Below are positions 17,070-25,521 of a stretch of 30,575 bases of DNA, in pieces (positions within the stretch are counted from its first letter, which is position 1; each line of letters opens with the position of its first letter). Source of the stretch: JBCBWG01 sp964579305 (GTDB lineage: Bacteria; Pseudomonadota; Alphaproteobacteria; Rhizobiales; Hyphomicrobiaceae); assembly GCA_964579305.1 (NCBI GenBank), contig CAZOGY010000027.1:1-30575 (forward strand), in the 5' to 3' direction. Made by a program: the position numbers and the translations under genes. The notes below the pieces were generated by a model that saw nothing but the letters and a program-made list of their open reading frames with translations, was not told the DNA's origin and made no database searches.

Positions 17070-18587
17070 TCAGGCGCTTCCGCTGAAATCGGATGGTGAT
17101 CTGGGCAGGCCGGCGATATCTGCAAGCGCGGTGATGTCAATTGATTGCGCAATGTGTTCGGCAACCTCATCCAGTGTCTCTTCGATCAGTGCGTCGTAGG
17201 TGAGCCGCGCACCGTCAGATTGGCCAAGCCGCTGCAAAAAAAGCCTGCGATAAAGATCGTCGGCAAATCCACCATGCACGTAGGTGCCCGACACGCGACC
17301 GTCGGCGGAAACTGCGCCGTCAGGATGGCCGGACACGTGGGCGTAGGGCCGCGCGCAATCGGGGCCGGTTGTCGTACCCAGATGGATCTCGTAGCCTGCG
17401 TATGCGGCGCCCGATACGGGATCGATGCAGCGGCTCGGTCGCACGGTCTTGTCGGGCGTCAACGTCGTTTCGACATCGAGAAGGCCCAGGCCTTGGACGG
17501 TGCCTGGCGCGCCCTCCAGCCCATCGGGATCATGGATCGTGCGGCCAAGCATTTGGTAGCCACCACAAATGCCCAGGACGGCGCCGCCGCGGCGCACATG
17601 GGCTTTGAGATCAATGTCCCAGCCAGCGGCAATCAAGGCGCCCATGTCGGCAACGGTTGTCTTTGAGCCAGGCAGTATAACGAGATCGGCGTCGGCGGGA
17701 ATCGGGGTCTCAGGTGTGAGCAGTTCAAGCGTCACGCCCGGCTCAAGACGCAATGGATCCAGATCGTCGAAATTTGCGATCCGCGGCAGGCGCAAGGCGA
17801 CGATCTTGATCTGATTGGCGCAGTTTGCAGAAGCTGTGTTGTGCGCGCGCCGGCTGTCCAGGTCCGATGAGTCTTCTGCTGGAAGCCTATGCGCTTTTGC
17901 AAAGAACGGAATGACACCAAGACTTTGCCAGCCGGTGCGCCGGGAAATGATCGCCAGGCCCTCGTCAAACAGGCTCACGTCGCCGCGGAAGCGGTTGATG
18001 ATAAAGGCCTTGATCCTGTCGCGTTCGGCCGGCTCCAGCACCGCATGACAGCCAACGAGACTTGCAATCACGCCGCCCCGGTCAATGTCACCGACCAGGA
18101 CCGCAGGGATGTTTGCGGCTTGCGCAAAGCCCATGTTGGCTATGTCGCCGTCTCGTAGATTGACCTCTGCGGGTGAGCCGGCGCCTTCGACGATGATCAG
18201 ATCCGCGCCCTGGCCAACACGCGTGTAGCTGTCGAGAACCGCTGGCAAGAGTTCCGATTTGCGCCGGCCGTAGTCGCGGGCTTTCAATGTGGCCCAGCGT
18301 TGGCCTTGGACGATGACCTGGCTGCCTGTTTCGCTTTCCGGCTTCAAAAGGACCGGGTTCATATGCACCGAAGGTGCGGTCCGTGCGGCGCGCGCCTGCA
18401 GGGCCTGGGCACGGCCGATTTCGCCGCCGTCCGGCGTTGCGGCTGCGTTATTCGACATGTTTTGCGGCTTGAACGGACGAACGATCAGGCCGCGGTTGGC
18501 AAACAAGCGGCACAGGCCAGCGACGACAAGAGACTTGCCGACGTTGGAACCCGTGCCAAGGACCATGAAAGATGGTGTCTGGGTCAT
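17070..18587 (-). CDS. cobQ: Cobyric acid synthase (glutamine-hydrolysing)
   Basis: Amidates four side chains (b, d, e, g) of adenosylcobyrinic acid a,c-diamide using glutamine and ATP. 505 residues from the ATG at 18587, chosen because the family begins just before the P-loop-like VLGTGSNVGKS (9-19); the frame is open about 70 codons further, but that translation has no family character. The N-terminal dethiobiotin-synthetase-like domain contains FKPQNMSNNAAA and IIVEGAGSPAE. The C-terminal glutaminase domain carries the nucleophile Cys341 (GICGGYQMLG) and His438 (GTYVHGGF). It lies 55 bases after a small secreted-protein gene on the same strand and may share its transcript. Confidence 0.96.
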   Translation of the reverse strand: MTQTPSFMVLGTGSNVGKSLVVAGLCRLFANRGLIVRPFKPQNMSNNAAATPDGGEIGRAQALQARAARTAPSVHMNPVLLKPESETGSQVIVQGQRWATLKARDYGRRKSELLPAVLDSYTRVGQGADLIIVEGAGSPAEVNLRDGDIANMGFAQAANIPAVLVGDIDRGGVIASLVGCHAVLEPAERDRIKAFIINRFRGDVSLFDEGLAIISRRTGWQSLGVIPFFAKAHRLPAEDSSDLDSRRAHNTASANCANQIKIVALRLPRIANFDDLDPLRLEPGVTLELLTPETPIPADADLVILPGSKTTVADMGALIAAGWDIDLKAHVRRGGAVLGICGGYQMLGRTIHDPDGLEGAPGTVQGLGLLDVETTLTPDKTVRPSRCIDPVSGAAYAGYEIHLGTTTGPDCARPYAHVSGHPDGAVSADGRVSGTYVHGGFADDLYRRLFLQRLGQSDGARLTYDALIEETLDEVAEHIAQSIDITALADIAGLPRSPSDFSGSA

Positions 18588-18642
18588 GTCGCCATGTTGG
18601 GGGACGCTGCGCCTATCGCGGCGATGAGACCGCAAGCGGCGC

Positions 18643-19158
18643 TTACTTCGCTGCTGCTTCTTCTTCTTTGGTGAGAACGACGTCGGCGCGGCGCCAGTCG
18701 TTGTCCAACTGCGTGTCGAGCGTTTCGAACAAGGCCGCCATCTGCGTCTTGATCTGACTTGCGTTGGTGCACGCGGTCGGCGCGGGCTGCCGGGCAACCT
18801 TGCTGGCGTCGATGGTCAGCGCGATGAGTTTGCGCAGTTTGGTCTGTGTCTCCGGCGTCATGGCTGCGGCGTTGGCGTCAGCAACTTGCTTGCGAAGTTT
18901 CAAGGCATACTCACGTGCGGCGTCGTCCTTCAGTCCGCGTTTTTCGATCAGGGCCAGGACGCGGTCTTTCCATTTGCGGCCCACGTCATTGCGCTTTGCG
19001 CGGATGGGCTTGTGGGACGAATCGATCCAGGCGCGCAGCTCGTCGCCGGCCTTGGCGGGATTGCAGTCGTCCTGTGCGGCCACCGGCGCAGGCTGCACGG
19101 CGGCAAGGCCGGCAAATGCGATAGCGGCGGCAAACGGGCGGGCGGCAAAAGCGGTCAT
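18643..19158 (-). CDS. Small secreted protein, function unknown
   Basis: 171 residues. A signal peptide is evident (residues 1 to about 29, ending PVAAQ). The mature part is charged and helical, with two cysteines (32 and 130) that could form one disulfide, and it ends in a glutamate/alanine-rich tail. I do not recognise a domain. The gene sits between an L,D-transpeptidase gene (about 150 bases upstream) and cobQ (55 bases downstream), all on the minus strand. Nothing in the sequence ties it to cobalamin; a periplasmic or cell-envelope role is only a guess from the signal peptide and neighbour. Confidence 0.75.
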   Translation of the reverse strand: MTAFAARPFAAAIAFAGLAAVQPAPVAAQDDCNPAKAGDELRAWIDSSHKPIRAKRNDVGRKWKDRVLALIEKRGLKDDAAREYALKLRKQVADANAAAMTPETQTKLRKLIALTIDASKVARQPAPTACTNASQIKTQMAALFETLDTQLDNDWRRADVVLTKEEEAAAK

Positions 19159-19311
19159 GTCAGATCGGTCCTGTTGGCGGGGTGGGCTGCGTGCCGGCGC
19201 GGGACATGGTCGGTCGCCGCGCTGATTGCACGCGCTGAGGTCGCTGGCACTTGCGCCAAAGTAAGGCAGCGGCGCGGCGCGGCCTCGGCTAGCTCATGGA
19301 ACGTAAGCGGC

Positions 19312-20232
19312 TTAGTCGCGGAAAAATACGACGATTGCGCGATAGCCGGTCTTCGTCAGAGGCGCAGCCTCGGTGTTGTCAGGTTTAAAGGAGGCTTTGA
19401 CTAGCCGTGTCTTGCCGGCCGGCGGAGTTGGTTTTTTGCGCCGCGCAAGGTGGAACGACCCATCACGCGTATAGCCGTAGCGATTGCGCCCCGACTGACG
19501 TTTCCAAAAACGCGGCACACGTCCCCATCGCAGGTCGTCACTCAAGACACCGTCGCGCCCGCGCAGACGCGATAGAAGTGCGCGCGCGTTGCGTTTGGTC
19601 ATGCGGATGCAACCGTGGCTGTCGGGCCGCCCCAACAAGCGGTAGCGCCCGTTTGTCGTGCCATGGAACGCAATTCCGGAACGGCGGCCGCTGCGATAGT
19701 GATAATCGATATACATGACATTGATCATGCCGGGCGCGGTATAGCCAAAACGGGTACGGCCCTTGCGCTCATCAAGCGTGAAAACGCCGCTCAGCGTTGG
19801 GCCGGAGCGGTCATCGCCTGGATACTTGCGGCCGCTTGAGATTTTCCAGCTAAACGACGGACGTGCGTCGGTGCCGGCAAGGCGCGGCTTCCAGTAGCGC
19901 TCATCCCACAGGCCAAGCTTCCAGTCTGCGCCAAGCTCATCTCGCTGCAAGACCCACATGCGTTGCGCCATAGGACCGCGATTTGCGACATTCACGTAGA
20001 GCGCGATGGTAAAACGCGGATCGATGTCGCTTGGGCGGACATAATACTTCCGCGTGCGGCCGACTTTTTCGAGGTAATAAAGCGCAGGGTTTTTCTGCTT
20101 GAGCCTGAACTCGGCAGCCTTGGCCGAAAAGCCCGGCGATTGCTCGGGTAAGGGCGGAGCGGCCAGCGCGGGGATCAAAGTCAGCACCGTGAGCGCGGTG
20201 CACGCCAAAGTTTGCAAAATCGTTTTCAGCAT
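19312..20232 (-). CDS. L,D-transpeptidase (YkuD domain)
   Basis: Periplasmic enzyme that forms 3-3 peptidoglycan cross-links or attaches proteins to peptidoglycan. 306 residues from the ATG at 20232, where a signal peptide begins (MLKTILQTLA, ending near PALAA); the frame continues upstream without support. The YkuD catalytic motif is clear: His190 in GIAFHGTTNG, then His206 and nucleophile Cys208 in SHGCIRM. A basic C-terminal extension of about 95 residues follows the catalytic domain, with KKPTPPAGKTR. It is separated from cobO by 139 bases, so it is probably an independent unit. It is a cell-wall gene inserted among cob genes, like the MltB-type gene at the window edge. Confidence 0.92.
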   Translation of the reverse strand: MLKTILQTLACTALTVLTLIPALAAPPLPEQSPGFSAKAAEFRLKQKNPALYYLEKVGRTRKYYVRPSDIDPRFTIALYVNVANRGPMAQRMWVLQRDELGADWKLGLWDERYWKPRLAGTDARPSFSWKISSGRKYPGDDRSGPTLSGVFTLDERKGRTRFGYTAPGMINVMYIDYHYRSGRRSGIAFHGTTNGRYRLLGRPDSHGCIRMTKRNARALLSRLRGRDGVLSDDLRWGRVPRFWKRQSGRNRYGYTRDGSFHLARRKKPTPPAGKTRLVKASFKPDNTEAAPLTKTGYRAIVVFFRD

Positions 20233-20371
20233 CGCCAACAACCTTACGCCGACCAGCACATCGTTAAGTACTACGCGGGCTCTCAAGGTTGAGTCACGCT
20301 GACATCGCAAGCCTGCAAATCGCTGTTTCTTTGCGGCAACTATTGATCTGCGTGCGCCAACGAAATCCGGC

Positions 20372-20986
20372 TTAAAATTCGATGCCGGCCTGGGCTTTGA
20401 CGCCGGACCGGAACGGGTGCTTTACCAGCGTCATTTCGGTGACCAGGTCGGCGATCTCAATGAGGTCGTCGGCGGCATTGCGGCCGGTGATGATGACGTG
20501 CGTGTCGTCGGGTTTTTCGGTCTTGAGAAATTCAATGACATCGCTGAGCGCGACGTATTCATAGCGCAGCGCAATGTTCAGTTCGTCGCACAGGACCATT
20601 TTGATATCGGGGTCGCGGATGAGATCCTTGGCTTTTTCCCAGGCGGCCATCGCCATTTCTGTATCGCGCGCTTTGTCTTGCGTCTCCCAGGTGAAACCCT
20701 CGCCCATCGTATGGAACTGGCAAACGTCGGAAAAATGCTGCGCGATCAATTCGCGTTCGCCTGTGGCCATGGCGCCTTTGATGAACTGAACGACGGCGCA
20801 CGGCATGCCATGGGCGATCGCGCGGAACACCATGCCAAAAGCGGCGGACGACTTGCCTTTGCCCTTACCCGTGTGAACGATGATCAGGCCTCGCGCTTCG
20901 GTTTTGCTGGCCATGATCTTGTCGCGCGCGGCTTTCTTCTTGGCCATTTTTTCAGCGTGGCGGGACAGGTCATCGGTTTGGCTCAT
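20372..20986 (-). CDS. cobO: Cob(I)yrinic acid a,c-diamide adenosyltransferase
   Basis: Transfers the 5'-deoxyadenosyl group from ATP to the cobalt of cobyrinic acid diamide, and in salvage to cobinamide. 204 residues of the CobA/CobO/BtuR family: a charged N-terminal tail, the P-loop HTGKGKGKSS (38-47), MVFRAIAHG, VVQFIKGAM, the VLCDELNIAL region and VIITGRNA. It starts within the cobN stop (ATGA overlap), making it the last gene of the riboswitch-controlled cobW operon. Length and motifs are those of the alphaproteobacterial CobO. Confidence 0.96.
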   Translation of the reverse strand: MSQTDDLSRHAEKMAKKKAARDKIMASKTEARGLIIVHTGKGKGKSSAAFGMVFRAIAHGMPCAVVQFIKGAMATGERELIAQHFSDVCQFHTMGEGFTWETQDKARDTEMAMAAWEKAKDLIRDPDIKMVLCDELNIALRYEYVALSDVIEFLKTEKPDDTHVIITGRNAADDLIEIADLVTEMTLVKHPFRSGVKAQAGIEF

Positions 20987-23900
20987 GGCGTCGTCTCCCT
21001 CGCCTCGTTGGCGTTGTGCACGGCTTGTGTTGCCAGTTCACTCAATAGTGCGTGGGCGCTATTGCGGCTTGGCTGCCAGATGCTGCGATCAATGGCTTCG
21101 CGCAGGCGCTCGGCAATATCGGCAAGCGCTTCGGCGTTATGCTCCAGCAAGAACGCGCGCACGTCAGTGTCAGCGATGTAGGCATCAAAGACCAGATCGA
21201 AATGATGATCGCGCACGGCGTTTGTGGTGACCGCAAATGCGAACAGATAATCGACCGTCGCTGCCATCTCGAACGCGCCCTTATAGCCATGGCGCATCAT
21301 GGCTGTGATCCATTTCGGGTTGACCGCCCGGGCCCGGACGACGCGGGCGATTTCTTCGTCGAGCGAACGGATGACAGGCTTTTCAGGCCGCGCATGGTCG
21401 CCGTGATAAACGGGGACGGCTTGTCCTTTCAGGACGCGCGCGGCAACGGCGAGGCCGCCGGCAAATTGATAATAGTCGTCTGAGTCGAGAATATCGTGCT
21501 CGCGGTTGTCCTGGTTGTGGATGATGGCATCACTGGCTCGCAACCGCATTTCCAACGCGTCGCGGTTGGCGGAGCCGTAGCTGTCTGAACCATATGCGAA
21601 CGCCCCCCAAACCAGGAACGCGTCGGCGAGGTCGCGTTCGCTCTCCCAGATGCGTTCATCAAACATCGCCTGCAGGCCAGCGCCGTATGCGCCAGGCTGG
21701 GCGCCGAATATGCGGAAGGTCGCGGCGCGTCGGGCGGTGGTCTCGCTCAGGCCGGCCGCGACGCCGGCGCTTGCTTCCGTGCGCGTGCGGGCGGCAAGCG
21801 GATTGTCTTGCGCGGGCTCATCAAGGTTGGCGACCGCGCACACGGCACTGTCAATCAGCGCGATCTGCTGGGGGAATGCGTCGCGAAAGAAACCGGAGAT
21901 CCGCAAAGTGACGTCGACGCGCGGCCGGCCGAGTTGCGCAATCGGCAAGATGTCAAATCCAGTGACGCGACCGGATGCGCCGTCCCAGGTCGGGCGCGCG
22001 CCCATCAGCGCCAGCGCCTGCGCAAGATCATCGCCGCCCGTTCGCATGTTGGCGGTCCCCCATGCGCTGAGCGTGACGGCGCGCGGCCAGTCACCATGGT
22101 CGGCCACGTAACGCTCAATCAGGGCTTCGGCCGAGCGGCGTCCCAGGTCATAGGCGGTGCGCGTGGGCAATGTGCGGCTATCGATGGCAAAGAAATTGCG
22201 CCCGGTAGGCAGCACGTCCGGTCGGCCGCGGGTCGCGGCTCCCGAGGGCCCTGGCGCAATCAATCGACCATCCAGTGCGGCAATCAGTGCTGAGCGTTCC
22301 CGATCCCCGGATGCGTCGAGCGCTGGCGCTATGCGATCGCGCAGGTTTCCTAGCACCTGCGTGGCTGCTGGCAGGTTGGAGGGCAACGCCGGCAAGTCTG
22401 CAATGAGGCCGCAAGCCAGCCGTTCCAAGCGTTCAACGGTGTCGCCGGCGGTGCGCCATGGCGTGTCGGTCTGACCGGCAAGGAGGGCTGGGCGTGGGCC
22501 CGTCCACGGCGTTGATCCATCGCAGTCAAGCGGATCGAAATCGCCAAGGCTGAGATCGGCGGAAAGGGCGCGCTGCAAGGAGGCATCTGATGGCGCGTCG
22601 CCTCTTGGCACGCGCACGAGCGCTGAGAGGAGATCGATCCGCAAGTCGCTGTCCGGTGAGCGGCCAAAAACATGGAGACCGCCGCGGATCTGCAATTCTT
22701 TGAGATCACACAGGTAGGCATCGAGCTTTTGCAGTTTCTCAGGCTCGGTGTCGTTGGACGCCAGACCACAATCGGCGCTGAGGCCAGACCGTTCGGCCGT
22801 GCGCACGATGTCCACCTTGAGCTTTTCTGCGCGGCGCGGATCGAGGCTCAAGGCGTCGTAGTATTCGTCAAGCAGCGTTTCGAGTTCGCTGAGCGCGCCG
22901 TAGGTGTCAGCCCGCGTCATCGGCGGCATCAAATGATCGATGACCACGGCGGCGGTTCGGCGCTTGGCCTGTGCCCCCTCGCCCGGGTCGTTGACGATGA
23001 AGGGATAGATTGTCGGCGTCGGGCCGAGGATCGCATCAGGATAGCAACAGCTCGATAAAGCCAGCGCTTTACCGGGGAGCCATTCGAGATTGCCATGCTT
23101 GCCGATATTCACGATGGCATGTGTACCAAAGACATGGCGCAGCCAAAGATATGTCGCCACGTAGCCATGCGGCGGAACAAGGGCTGGATCGTGGTAGGTG
23201 CCCTTGGGATCGATGTTGTAGCCGCGCGCAGGCTGGATGCCGATGACGATGTTGCCCATGGCGTGGAACGGCAGAACGAGGGCGTCTCCCGATGCGAATG
23301 GATCCTCGGCCGGCTCGCCCCAGCGTTCATTGATCGCGGTGCGCACAGGTTCTGGCAGTTGTGAGAACAGCGAACGGTATTGCGCGATTGGCAGCGCGAT
23401 CTCACCAGCGCGCTGGTCGAGCTTGCGCGGCGCGTTGGTCGGTCCCGCGCGCAGCCGGCGCATGAGGTCGGTGGCATCGGTTGGGAGTGCTTCGATCCGG
23501 TACCCTTCGGATTTGAGCGCGTTCAATATCCCGACCGTGCTTTGCGGCGTGTCGAGACCGACGCCGTTCGCAAGGCGGCTGTCGCGATTGGGATAGTTCG
23601 GCAAAATGAGCGCGACGCGCCGATCGCCGGGCGGTGTCTTGCGCAAGCGGACCCAGTTGGCTGCCAGTTCAGCCACAAATGCAATGCGCTCTGGATCGGG
23701 CGACAGTTCGCTGATGTGGGCTTGGGTTAAGGCGTCCCGGCCCCGGTCGCGCTTGAAGGCGACGGCGCGGCTCAGGATGCGGCCGTCAAATTCTGGCATC
23801 GCGACGTGCATGGCAATGTCGCGCATCGACAGACCGGAGGCGCGTTGGAGCCAGGTCTCACGGCTGTCGCCCGAAAAGACGACTTGGAGCCAGGGCGCGT

Positions 23901-24771
23901 CACTGCCCATCATTGTCGCCGCGCCGACGGTCGCCGCCGTGTCAGCGGTTTCGACGTTGCCGGTCGCAAAGGCGGTTGCGTTCAAGACAATGTCTGGCGG
24001 CTGGGCGGCGAAAGCATGCGTGAGATCGCGGATGACATCGGCATCACGCAAGCTCGTCACGTAGTGTGGATCGACCTTAAGGCCGCGCGCGGCCAAGGCG
24101 TTTGCAAGCGCGTTGAGTGGAGCGAGATCGCCGGCCTGAAAGAGCGCGCGATAGATAATGAGAGCAGCGCGGCCCGAAGCCTGACGTTTCGCGGCGGCCG
24201 GAAGCGGCCTGTGCGCGAGGCGGCCTGACTTAGGCAAGGTCAGGATCGGTGACGACGGCAAGCAGCGGTCATCGATCAGCGCATGCGCGGTTTCCAAGAA
24301 TGCATGCGCGTTGTCCGGGCCGCCTTCCACGAGCGCTTGCCACAGATACAACAATGCATATGGCGGGATCGTCGAAAGACCGAACAGCGATGCGTCAGGG
24401 TTGCCGTCGCCTGGCAGGATTGCACAGTTGGTCTCAGCGCTCTTGCAATGACTGGCGATTTGCTCAAGCCCATAGGGCCAATAGCTTCGGCCACCGAGCG
24501 CACGCACGACAACCAACTTGGCTTTGCTCAGCGTCTTTTCGACATAGAGATCGACGGAATAATTGTGGCGCAAGCGCAAAACGTTGGCGAGCCGCAAGGA
24601 CGGCTTGGGTGTTTCGGTACGCGAGGGGGCCCAACAGGCGTAGGCCCTTGCAAGCAAGCCGAGTTCGGTATCGGCCGACGACAAAACGACAATGTCGCCA
24701 GGTTCCTGATCGAGATCGACGGCATCATCGCCGGTATCGATGGCACCGTCCTGGATTGCCAGAATATGCAT
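20983..24771 (-). CDS. cobN: Cobaltochelatase large subunit CobN
   Basis: Large subunit of the ATP-dependent aerobic cobaltochelatase, which inserts cobalt into hydrogenobyrinic acid a,c-diamide. 1262 residues, close to the usual size. Signature stretches of the CobN/BchH family include LPNYPNRDSRLANGVGLDTP (390-409), GYNIDPKGTYHDPALVPPHG (517-536), KHGNLEWLPGK (558-568) and YPFIVNDPGEGAQAKRR (589-605). It starts nine bases after the DUF1289-type gene and overlaps cobO. The start codon lies in an inverted repeat and has only a weak ribosome site. The partner AAA-type chelatase subunits (CobS/CobT of the P. denitrificans scheme) are not in this window. Confidence 0.97.
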   Translation of the reverse strand: MHILAIQDGAIDTGDDAVDLDQEPGDIVVLSSADTELGLLARAYACWAPSRTETPKPSLRLANVLRLRHNYSVDLYVEKTLSKAKLVVVRALGGRSYWPYGLEQIASHCKSAETNCAILPGDGNPDASLFGLSTIPPYALLYLWQALVEGGPDNAHAFLETAHALIDDRCLPSSPILTLPKSGRLAHRPLPAAAKRQASGRAALIIYRALFQAGDLAPLNALANALAARGLKVDPHYVTSLRDADVIRDLTHAFAAQPPDIVLNATAFATGNVETADTAATVGAATMMGSDAPWLQVVFSGDSRETWLQRASGLSMRDIAMHVAMPEFDGRILSRAVAFKRDRGRDALTQAHISELSPDPERIAFVAELAANWVRLRKTPPGDRRVALILPNYPNRDSRLANGVGLDTPQSTVGILNALKSEGYRIEALPTDATDLMRRLRAGPTNAPRKLDQRAGEIALPIAQYRSLFSQLPEPVRTAINERWGEPAEDPFASGDALVLPFHAMGNIVIGIQPARGYNIDPKGTYHDPALVPPHGYVATYLWLRHVFGTHAIVNIGKHGNLEWLPGKALALSSCCYPDAILGPTPTIYPFIVNDPGEGAQAKRRTAAVVIDHLMPPMTRADTYGALSELETLLDEYYDALSLDPRRAEKLKVDIVRTAERSGLSADCGLASNDTEPEKLQKLDAYLCDLKELQIRGGLHVFGRSPDSDLRIDLLSALVRVPRGDAPSDASLQRALSADLSLGDFDPLDCDGSTPWTGPRPALLAGQTDTPWRTAGDTVERLERLACGLIADLPALPSNLPAATQVLGNLRDRIAPALDASGDRERSALIAALDGRLIAPGPSGAATRGRPDVLPTGRNFFAIDSRTLPTRTAYDLGRRSAEALIERYVADHGDWPRAVTLSAWGTANMRTGGDDLAQALALMGARPTWDGASGRVTGFDILPIAQLGRPRVDVTLRISGFFRDAFPQQIALIDSAVCAVANLDEPAQDNPLAARTRTEASAGVAAGLSETTARRAATFRIFGAQPGAYGAGLQAMFDERIWESERDLADAFLVWGAFAYGSDSYGSANRDALEMRLRASDAIIHNQDNREHDILDSDDYYQFAGGLAVAARVLKGQAVPVYHGDHARPEKPVIRSLDEEIARVVRARAVNPKWITAMMRHGYKGAFEMAATVDYLFAFAVTTNAVRDHHFDLVFDAYIADTDVRAFLLEHNAEALADIAERLREAIDRSIWQPSRNSAHALLSELATQAVHNANEARETTP

Positions 24772-24791
24772 CGCCGATAGCTATCGATGCA
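24768..24791. repeat. Inverted repeat covering the cobN start
   Basis: TGCATCG (24768-24774) is the inverse of CGATGCA (24785-24791), and nested in it is the 12-base palindrome CGATAGCTATCG (24775-24786). The element overlaps both the stop of the upstream gene and the ATG of cobN, so an RNA hairpin here could couple or damp cobN translation. Confidence 0.35.
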
Positions 24792-25521
24792 TTGGGACGA
24801 CGGAAGACGCGGCGACAAAAGTCGCAACGATCCCCGCCCACGACGGCAGCTCGATGGGTGGCAATTCGGGCCGAGGATGTGGTTGCGTCCCTGACGCCAT
24901 GGCGATTTGGCAGACAACGGTTTCGAGCGCCATGGCGGCTGACGGCATGTCTTCAGTGACCGCCGCGCCCGCTGATATCTGGCGCGGTGGAAACGCGATG
25001 CGCCCTTGTGGCAACGTGAAAACGAATGCGGTTGGGGCTTCGACCGGGCCGAAGGCGAACGCGCGCAGTTTCTCATGGCCGGCCAGCCAGAAGCGGCCGA
25101 AATCACTGCGCACATCAACCAGCCCGGACGCGCGTTTGAGGTCAAGTTTGAATTCCGGAGCCGTGGGGAACCAGGCGCAATCGCTGCCTTGCTCAGCCTT
25201 GATGAGCCAGGCACCGCGTCGCGCCCGTGTCATGGCCATAGCTGCGTCCAGGCAACCATCGGGAGACCACGGGAGAATGCGCCGCTGCGCGCCGAGTTGG
25301 CTCAGACGTGCAGGAAGCCGGTCCCAGATTGTCCGCCGCATTGCTGGGTCGGCATCGCGCCAAGCCTGGATTTCATCGCCAGTCCGGGCGCAGCCCACGC
25401 ACCAACCGGTTGCTGGATCGAGATCGCAGACACCGATGCAAGGCGAATGACCGCCAATGTCTGCGTCGCGTTTTGTGCGCTGCGTCGTTTCAGCGGCAGG
25501 GCTTGCGCTCATCAAGGTCAT
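24781..25521 (-). CDS. DUF1289-type cysteine domain fused to a long uncharacterised C-terminus
   Basis: 246 residues. Residues about 25-75 match the short DUF1289 type: CIGVC (28-32) and WCVGC (40-44) supply four cysteines, followed by GDEIQAWRDADPAMRR. DUF1289 proteins are usually short (well under 100 residues). Here about 170 residues follow with no domain I recognise, containing a WLAGHEKLRAFAFGP stretch and a hydrophobic end. The ATG at 25521 overlaps the cobW stop (ATGA), and cobN follows after nine bases, so the gene lies inside the riboswitch-controlled cobW-cobN-cobO operon. A role in metal or Fe-S handling for cobalt chelation is an inference from the cysteines and the context. Confidence 0.85.
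   Translation of the reverse strand: MTLMSASPAAETTQRTKRDADIGGHSPCIGVCDLDPATGWCVGCARTGDEIQAWRDADPAMRRTIWDRLPARLSQLGAQRRILPWSPDGCLDAAMAMTRARRGAWLIKAEQGSDCAWFPTAPEFKLDLKRASGLVDVRSDFGRFWLAGHEKLRAFAFGPVEAPTAFVFTLPQGRIAFPPRQISAGAAVTEDMPSAAMALETVVCQIAMASGTQPHPRPELPPIELPSWAGIVATFVAASSVVPMHR

Noticed and set aside
17012..17150. Minus-strand frame ending AEAPEAKKTETRAKTKIIAAERT-like just past cobQ
   Set aside because: It looks like a possible protein tail, but it is very short, overlaps the intact cobQ end and has no start with a ribosome site; cobQ itself ends normally.
18588..18797. N-terminal extension of cobQ
   Set aside because: It overlaps the end of the secreted-protein gene in another frame and reads as arginine/proline-rich noise; the family starts directly before the P-loop at 18587.
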